Of a stretch of DNA of 64,000 nucleotides, positions 59,811 to 64,000 are shown piece after piece; the stretch's first letter is position 1; the number at the start of each line of letters is the position of its first letter. The translations under genes and the position numbers were made by a program. The stretch comes from an uncultured Clostridia bacterium. GTDB lineage: Bacteria > Bacillota > Clostridia > Christensenellales > CAG-138. The stretch is taken from positions 38,069 through 102,068 of the forward strand of contig CAKTYU010000008.1 in assembly GCA_934633985.1 (NCBI GenBank), read 5' to 3'. The notes under the pieces were generated by a model. That model searched no databases and was not told where the DNA came from. It was given only the letters and a program-made list of their open reading frames with translations.

Positions 59811-61472
59811 TCAAACCACCGCCTTATCGCTATCCGCAACATTGCTGCAGCTTTCCTGAACCTGTGCCAACATCTCGGCATAGTCCTGCGCATGCGCAAA
59901 CTCAATCTCCAAGGTCTTGTCTTCATACACGCGGATCTGTTCCATACATTCAACAGCAACAGCTCTTGTAAGCGATGGAATATTTTGATGGGCAATCAGG
60001 TCTTGGACCCATTGGCTCCGTCGGCCCGATTTGTCAAGTTCCAAATTGAGTTCACGCTGAACCTGTTCTTTCGCGATCAACGCATCCGTGATTTTAGAAT
60101 CGTACTGTGCCCGTATTTCAAGAAAATCCTCTTTCGGGATAATACCCTCCTTGAAGTCTTCATATAAAGAAGCTTTCAGCTTCCTGTACTTTGTTTCTTC
60201 CATCTCAGCTTTTTCCATTCGCTCCTGAGCCTTGCGTGCGCGGATATGCTGAAGCGGCGCGTCCTGGATCGCCTTTAAGCACTCATCCATCTGAACAACC
60301 ATGGAGATATGCTTCTGCAGCAACGCAAGCACCGCATCCAGAAGCTGCTGTTCCGGAATCGCATGACTTGTGCAAGCTCCACTGTTTTTATAAGCGCTGC
60401 AAGCATAGCATATTTGCTTATTCGCTGCGGAAGCGGTAATCGTCCGGCGAACCATGGGGCTTCCGCAATCTGCACAGAAAAGCATCCCTGCAAGGGGAAA
60501 CACAACGTTTTTCCCGGGAGAGACACGCGTGTCCATCTTCAGCAAGCGTTGAACAAGGTCGAACGTTTTCTCACTGACAATTGCCTCAAACGCTTGCTCA
60601 ATCACGACCCATTTCTCCGGCGGGTTTACAACCACTGTTTTGATTTTGTAATTCGGCCTTGTGCGAACGCCCTGTATCATCGTCCCTGTATACACACGGT
60701 TTGACAATATACGTCCTACGCCGACAGCGGTCCATTCGACTTTTGCATGCTTCTGAAAGCTGCACTTGAGTTTGCTTCCCATGCTTCTCTTATATTCTAG
60801 TGGCGCCAGAACTCTTTGCTCTGTCAGGCGTTTAGCGATTGCTGCTTGGCTCATTCCTTCAATTTTCCAGCGAAAAATATCCTGAATGACGCCTGCAGCA
60901 TAGGGGTCGATCTCCAATTTGGTATGGTCATCTTCAGATTTCATATAACCATAGGGGGCAAAGGCGCCGAGATATTCTCCGTTTTTACGCCGAACCTGAA
61001 ATTGACTCCGAATTTTCATGGAAATATCGCGGCAATAGTTGTCGTTCATCAGGTTTTTTAGCGTGATGCTGAAATCATCTGCGTAATCGCGCGTCACCGT
61101 GTCAATGTTGTCGTTGATCGCTATCAAGCGTACGCCGTAAAAAGGAAAAAGACGGTCGATATACTTTCCGGCATTGATGTACTCTCGGCCGAAGCGGGAC
61201 AAATCCTTCACAACGACGCAATTGACCGTCCCAGCCTTGATGTCATTCATCATAAGCTGGAACGCAGGTCGGTCATAGTTAGTCCCAGTATATCCATCGT
61301 CTATACGAACGGATACAATATTTATTTCGGGTTTATCCTGTAAATAATCGAGAATGAGCTGTTTCTGATTGGTTATGCTGTTGCTTTCGTTTTTTCTTCC
61401 GTCAGAAGCATCTTCGTCTTCTTTGGAGAGGCGTACATATATAGCGGCGTTATAGTTCGTAAGCTCTGACAT
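59811..61472 (-). CDS. Large serine recombinase (first of three)
   Basis: A 553-residue recombinase. The catalytic segment is AAIYVRLSKEDED, followed by IDDGYTGTNYDRPAF and CVVVKDLSRFGREYIN. Its recombinase domain includes GRILSNRVYTGTM, and its zinc ribbon is CADCGSPM with CYACSAYKNSGAC. A coiled coil and a C-terminal domain (AVECMEQIRVYEDKTLEIEF) follow. AAAGGAG precedes ATG 61472. It leads the three-gene operon. Confidence 0.95.
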   Translation of the reverse strand: MSELTNYNAAIYVRLSKEDEDASDGRKNESNSITNQKQLILDYLQDKPEINIVSVRIDDGYTGTNYDRPAFQLMMNDIKAGTVNCVVVKDLSRFGREYINAGKYIDRLFPFYGVRLIAINDNIDTVTRDYADDFSITLKNLMNDNYCRDISMKIRSQFQVRRKNGEYLGAFAPYGYMKSEDDHTKLEIDPYAAGVIQDIFRWKIEGMSQAAIAKRLTEQRVLAPLEYKRSMGSKLKCSFQKHAKVEWTAVGVGRILSNRVYTGTMIQGVRTRPNYKIKTVVVNPPEKWVVIEQAFEAIVSEKTFDLVQRLLKMDTRVSPGKNVVFPLAGMLFCADCGSPMVRRTITASAANKQICYACSAYKNSGACTSHAIPEQQLLDAVLALLQKHISMVVQMDECLKAIQDAPLQHIRARKAQERMEKAEMEETKYRKLKASLYEDFKEGIIPKEDFLEIRAQYDSKITDALIAKEQVQRELNLELDKSGRRSQWVQDLIAHQNIPSLTRAVAVECMEQIRVYEDKTLEIEFAHAQDYAEMLAQVQESCSNVADSDKAVV

Positions 61473-61610
61473 AATCTCACTCCTTTGATATACTTGTCAG
61501 GTTCACCGACAATTATCTCCGGATGAGTATCAGACTGAATCCTTGTTTATTTTAACATGCCGCAGCTGATAAGTCTACCGGTTTTGCCGAAAACCATAAC
61601 TTTCCAGACC

Positions 61611-61904
61611 TCATACCGTTTGCAGCATATCGATCATATTCTGCTGAAACGATGGTCCATTTTCCTTGTACACAACCTTTATCGCAACATCCCCTATCCG
61701 AAAGCAGTAGGGATTCTGTATTTGGCGCATGAATTCAGCTACTCGCTCCGGAACAGGTTTTGTTTCATCAATCGTAACCTGATTCAGGTCGATCAAGTCG
61801 TTTTTATCTATGGAACGGACATCCACGGCTCGAAGCTGTTCCAACCTTTCGTTTATCCTTAAACTATCCACAACAGGAACTCCTTTCCTAAACTCTAACT
61901 CCAT
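61611..61904 (-). CDS. DUF6870-like element protein
   Basis: A 97-residue protein with DVRSIDKNDLIDLNQVTID, VPERVAEFMRQIQNPYCFR and a VKVVY-type strand, matching small proteins (DUF6870) often found beside serine recombinases of conjugative elements. Possible roles include control of excision; none is demonstrated. It lies 138 bp upstream of the recombinase operon on the same strand. Confidence 0.75.
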   Translation of the reverse strand: MELEFRKGVPVVDSLRINERLEQLRAVDVRSIDKNDLIDLNQVTIDETKPVPERVAEFMRQIQNPYCFRIGDVAIKVVYKENGPSFQQNMIDMLQTV

Positions 61905-62275
61905 TTTTGACCAATTGAATAGGTTTTATTCCTTCAAACGATGCAGTCACCCTCCGCCCGTGGCGAACGGGTCCATGGAAGTCTCATCCCCCCGCCTTCA
62001 TTATGGCCGGGCCGCGAATTACGGAAGTATCATTATTGCCCCTGGCGGATCATCGCGCATACGGTTGCCGTCCGTATTTATGTGCTCTTGGCTTTGGCCT
62101 GCCAAACCAAATGGATAGCCGCTTGCCGCCAGAGGAACGAGAGGGCGCCGCTATGCGATTTTCAAGGTTCATTGAAAACGGGATTGCCTTCATAAAGTAA
62201 AAACACTCGAAAAACGCAAAATCTAATGCTCTGAGAAAAAAATTTAAGGCTCCGGCAAATCACCGGAGCCTTTGG
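61905..62275. other. Element intergenic region
   Basis: 371 bp between the DUF6870-like gene and the HTH gene. It contains one terminator near the right end (62236-62272). The rest is moderately GC-rich, with no frame that has a ribosome site and a recognisable product. Confidence 0.4.
62236..62272 (-). terminator. Terminator after the sigma/HTH gene pair
   Basis: On the - strand AAGGCTCCGG-TGATTTG-CCGGAGCCTT followed by AAATTTTTTT, 3 bp beyond the HTH gene stop. Confidence 0.93.
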
Positions 62276-62467
62276 CTAAATTCTGAACTCCGAAATATGC
62301 AGAACAATATGCAGCATAATGTATTGCCTACAATCCTCGTCGAGATTACCGGCATAACTGCTCAGCCGGTTAATCAGAGGCATATATAGAGCAAGCAGGG
62401 AATCCAACGCTTTCCGGTCTCCGCATACAGCAGCTTCCAGAAGCAGTCTAAATTCATTATCGGTCAT
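62276..62467 (-). CDS. HTH domain protein of the Tn916 type (HTH_16)
   Basis: A 63-residue protein: LLLEAAVCGDRKALDSLLAL, YMPLINRLS and a tail with DEDCRQYIML. It matches the small helix-turn-helix proteins found with a sigma-like gene in Tn916-family elements. It overlaps that sigma gene by 11 bp. It probably modulates the element's transcription. Confidence 0.85.
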   Translation of the reverse strand: MTDNEFRLLLEAAVCGDRKALDSLLALYMPLINRLSSYAGNLDEDCRQYIMLHIVLHISEFRI

Positions 62468-62858
62468 TTTTTCGCTCCTTTATAAGGCGCTCTCTTAAAC
62501 GCTTTATTGCAAGGGAGCGCTGGTTGTATACATGCTGTACAGAGCAGTGGAGCTTTGCTGCAATTTCAGATGGTGTAAGCTCTTCGACAAAAAGCATTTC
62601 CAGTATACGTCTGCGCATCAGCGGAAGTTCCCGGAATGCCTCAGCCAAACGCTGTTCCTCGAAATCAAAGCTATCCGGCGTAACACCAGCAGATAATAGC
62701 GCCGTATCCACAATTGCAACATCAGCTTCTTCAAGGGGTACGGTTTGTAATTGCTTTTTTTCAGCACGCAGATAGTTCTTCTGTGCATGTTCTGCAGTTA
62801 TGACGATCCATCTTGTGAACCGGCCACGCAGTTCATCCCGTCCGTCCGTGGGTGACAT
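62457..62858 (-). CDS. Sigma-70 region 4-type regulator of the Tn916 family
   Basis: A 133-residue protein similar to the Tn916-type sigma-like regulators. The C-terminal region 4 helix-turn-helix is ELTPSEIAAKLHCSVQHVYNQ, preceded by FRELPLMRRRILEMLFVE. Region 2 is reduced to WIVITAEHAQKNYLRAE. AAAGGAGG lies before ATG 62858. It is co-transcribed with the HTH gene. Confidence 0.9.
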   Translation of the reverse strand: MSPTDGRDELRGRFTRWIVITAEHAQKNYLRAEKKQLQTVPLEEADVAIVDTALLSAGVTPDSFDFEEQRLAEAFRELPLMRRRILEMLFVEELTPSEIAAKLHCSVQHVYNQRSLAIKRLRERLIKERKNDR

Positions 62859-63209
62859 TTTTTACGCCTCCTTTGGCGCATGCCACCGCGGCAAAAGAGA
62901 TCAAAACACGCCACGATGGCATGCTATGATCTGTAAGATATGGGGTTAAATCAGGAATTTGAGCGGAATAGCAGCGCATCAACGCATCAAAACCACCTCC
63001 TCCCTGTATAAGCGAGGGTTGTCTGCCCATAAAAACACCCACCCGTTGACAGTTTTTATAAACTGTACAAAACGGATGGGTGCTTGGCGGGGCTCAACAG
63101 CTCCACCTCTGAAGTCATATTTCTGCGGTGAAAGGACCTGCTTGTTTGCAGGCAGAAAAGTCTCAAAATAATCTCAACTACGGTCACAAAAACGGATAAA
63201 AGCCGCAGT
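62859..63209. other. Element intergenic region with leader and terminator
   Basis: 351 bp. The right part holds a strong hairpin terminator (63031-63082). The left part, upstream of the sigma-like gene, has a GGGAGGAGGTGG ribosome-like site around 62990 that could serve a very short leader frame. No gene is supported. Confidence 0.4.
63031..63082 (-). terminator. Long nested hairpin terminator in the element
   Basis: On the - strand CACCCATCCGTT pairs with AACGGGTGGGTG around an inner stem ACAGTTT/AAACTGT, followed directly by TTTTTATG. It ends transcription from the BTAD-type regulator gene, or attenuates read-through into the sigma-like gene. Confidence 0.85.
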
Positions 63210-64000
63210 TCATGTTCTGCATGATGTAAAAAGCGTTTTCACTTCCTGCATATGCTCATCTGTGAGATACGGCTCTGCCTGCCTGAAATAAATCTGTGAC
63301 AGGGTCTTGCTGCCGGACATAAGCATTGCTTTTATGAGATAGTAATGGACTTCCGACTCATACATATCGATGGACAGCAAATCCATGGATAGTTCCTGTA
63401 CGCGAAGGTAGTTCTTTTCTCTATAAAGCATAGAGAGATACCGTTTCATGTAGTGCAGAAACTTGTTTTGGTAATACAGCGTTTTGGGCATTAGCCAGTG
63501 GTAAAAGTCGTACCGCGGAAGGAGACTGCCGCGGTAGAGTCCTATAATGCTCTCATACAGCGCCTGTAAAATCGCCGGGTCGGAAGAATTATCGATCCGT
63601 TTGCATGCATCGTCGAAGCGCTCAACATCAGTAAAAATCGTGTAATTAGGGTTTAACGTAAATGTCCCGTGCGACGCCTGAATCAAATCGCGGAGCCCTA
63701 TGCAGGCAAGCGTCTTGCGAAGGCGGTATACGACATTCTTAATCGAATTGTACGGATTTCCCATGTCTGTACTTTCCCATATGACGTCTGTAAGCAGCCG
63801 CAGAGGATGTTCTCTTTTGCGGTTTAAGAGCAGAAATGTCAGGAGCACATATCCAGACTCATTTGTAAATGAATCATCTTTTAAAACATCGGTTGCAGAA
63901 ATGATTTCCAGTTTCCCAAACAGATTTGCCTGAATGATTGTTGGTTGTTTTATACTCGCATAGCGCCGTTCTCTCCACTCCTGCAGCAGTATTTCATTTA
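63210..64000 (-). CDS. BTAD/SARP-like transcriptional regulator (N-terminus beyond window)
   Basis: 262 residues are visible and the frame is open to the window edge. A winged-helix output domain begins with IIQANLFGKLEIISATDVL and YVLLTFLLLNRKREHPLR, followed by IKNVVYRLRKTLACIG. A BTAD helical domain follows: AILQALYESIIGLYRGSLLP, YLRVQELSMDLLSIDMYESE and VHYYLIKAM. Such proteins are common near the control region of conjugative elements in gut Bacillota. An upstream sensor or ATPase domain could be encoded outside the window. Confidence 0.85.
   Translation of the reverse strand, partial: NEILLQEWRERRYASIKQPTIIQANLFGKLEIISATDVLKDDSFTNESGYVLLTFLLLNRKREHPLRLLTDVIWESTDMGNPYNSIKNVVYRLRKTLACIGLRDLIQASHGTFTLNPNYTIFTDVERFDDACKRIDNSSDPAILQALYESIIGLYRGSLLPRYDFYHWLMPKTLYYQNKFLHYMKRYLSMLYREKNYLRVQELSMDLLSIDMYESEVHYYLIKAMLMSGSKTLSQIYFRQAEPYLTDEHMQEVKTLFTSCRT

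Larger units (their letters stand above)
56317..64000. mobile_element. Integrative (probably conjugative or mobilizable) element, left part
   Basis: From the spoVAC break to the window edge the genes are three tandem large serine recombinases, a DUF6870-like protein, a Tn916-like HTH/sigma pair and a BTAD-type regulator. Base composition is more AT-rich than the host and the ATA preference disappears. No transfer, relaxase or cargo genes are visible yet; they would lie to the right. Confidence 0.88.

Noticed and set aside
62050..62193. A 47-codon leftward frame in the element between the DUF6870-like gene and the HTH gene
   Set aside because: The protein-like sequence has no ribosome-binding site before its ATG and no recognisable family.
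62833..63042. A 69-codon frame upstream of and overlapping the sigma-like gene
   Set aside because: Its first ATG lies in the terminator hairpin, it overlaps the confidently called sigma-like gene in another frame, and no internal start is well placed for the GGAGG site.

Overview
The window looks like chromosomal DNA of a spore-forming, GC-rich member of the Clostridia (Bacillota). The evidence is sigma-G (37.2-37.9 kb), SpoVAD/SpoVAE and a SpoVAC remnant (54.8-56.3 kb), a PdaB/CDA-like deacetylase, a SAM-I riboswitch before metK, Rex, type III pantothenate kinase, and the rplU-prp-rpmA operon whose L27 carries the Prp-cleavable N-terminus. Most core genes strongly prefer ATA for isoleucine although the DNA is GC-rich by eye. 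The first 5.3 kb, the 14.8-17.8 kb cluster and a few isolated genes use ATC/ATT more and may have been acquired separately. No species name can be supported.

Layout. 0-5.3 kb: a dipeptide-type ABC permease (cut by the window edge), an intact amidohydrolase, two paralogues that have lost the metal ligands, and a LysR regulator. 5.7-12.3 kb: iron-sulfur L-serine dehydratase (sdaAB, sdaAA), a PilT-like ATPase relative, metK with its riboswitch, a TtcA-like thiolase, DUF1294, a flavodoxin-like protein, folA and thyA. 12.6-14.8 kb: a stand-alone baseplate-upper-protein/collagen-like gene, an RluA-type pseudouridine synthase and tRNA-Asn. 14.8-17.8 kb: an HTH regulator, a collapsed methyltransferase, an alpha/beta hydrolase and a GNAT-YoaP protein. 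18.0-21.8 kb: CAP lipoprotein, a secreted SpoIID-like protein ending in a dockerin, and a membrane-anchored cohesin-like protein. 21.9-30.3 kb: YebC, family-4 uracil-DNA glycosylase, LysR, WG-repeat protein, two lipoproteins, L28, a nitrate/taurine-type ABC pair and an FAD oxidoreductase. 30.4-36.2 kb: ECF sigma factor with a membrane partner, then a ribose-type ABC transporter joined to a PsuG-like glycosidase. 36.2-44.3 kb: deacetylase, sigG, a ComEC-like MBL lipoprotein, rplU-prp-rpmA, a DNA methyltransferase-ATPase pair, a GntR regulator and a VanW protein. 44.4-54.7 kb: rex, uvrA, uvrB, a Dabb protein, coaX with an ECF S component, a second VanW protein and a GyrI-like protein. 54.8-56.3 kb: spoVAE, spoVAD and the 3' end of spoVAC.

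From about 56.3 kb to the right edge lies one end of an integrative, probably conjugative or mobilizable, element. It carries three tandem large serine recombinases, a DUF6870-like protein, a Tn916-type HTH/sigma pair and a BTAD-type regulator. It interrupts spoVAC, so excision would be needed to rebuild the gene. This arrangement resembles skin-type sporulation elements.

The strongest leads are (1) spoVAC split by the recombinase-triplet element, (2) the adjacent dockerin-SpoIID and membrane cohesin genes, which suggest a cell-surface wall-remodelling pair outside a cellulosome, (3) the amidohydrolase trio with two apparent pseudoenzymes, and (4) the orphan BppU/collagen-like gene.
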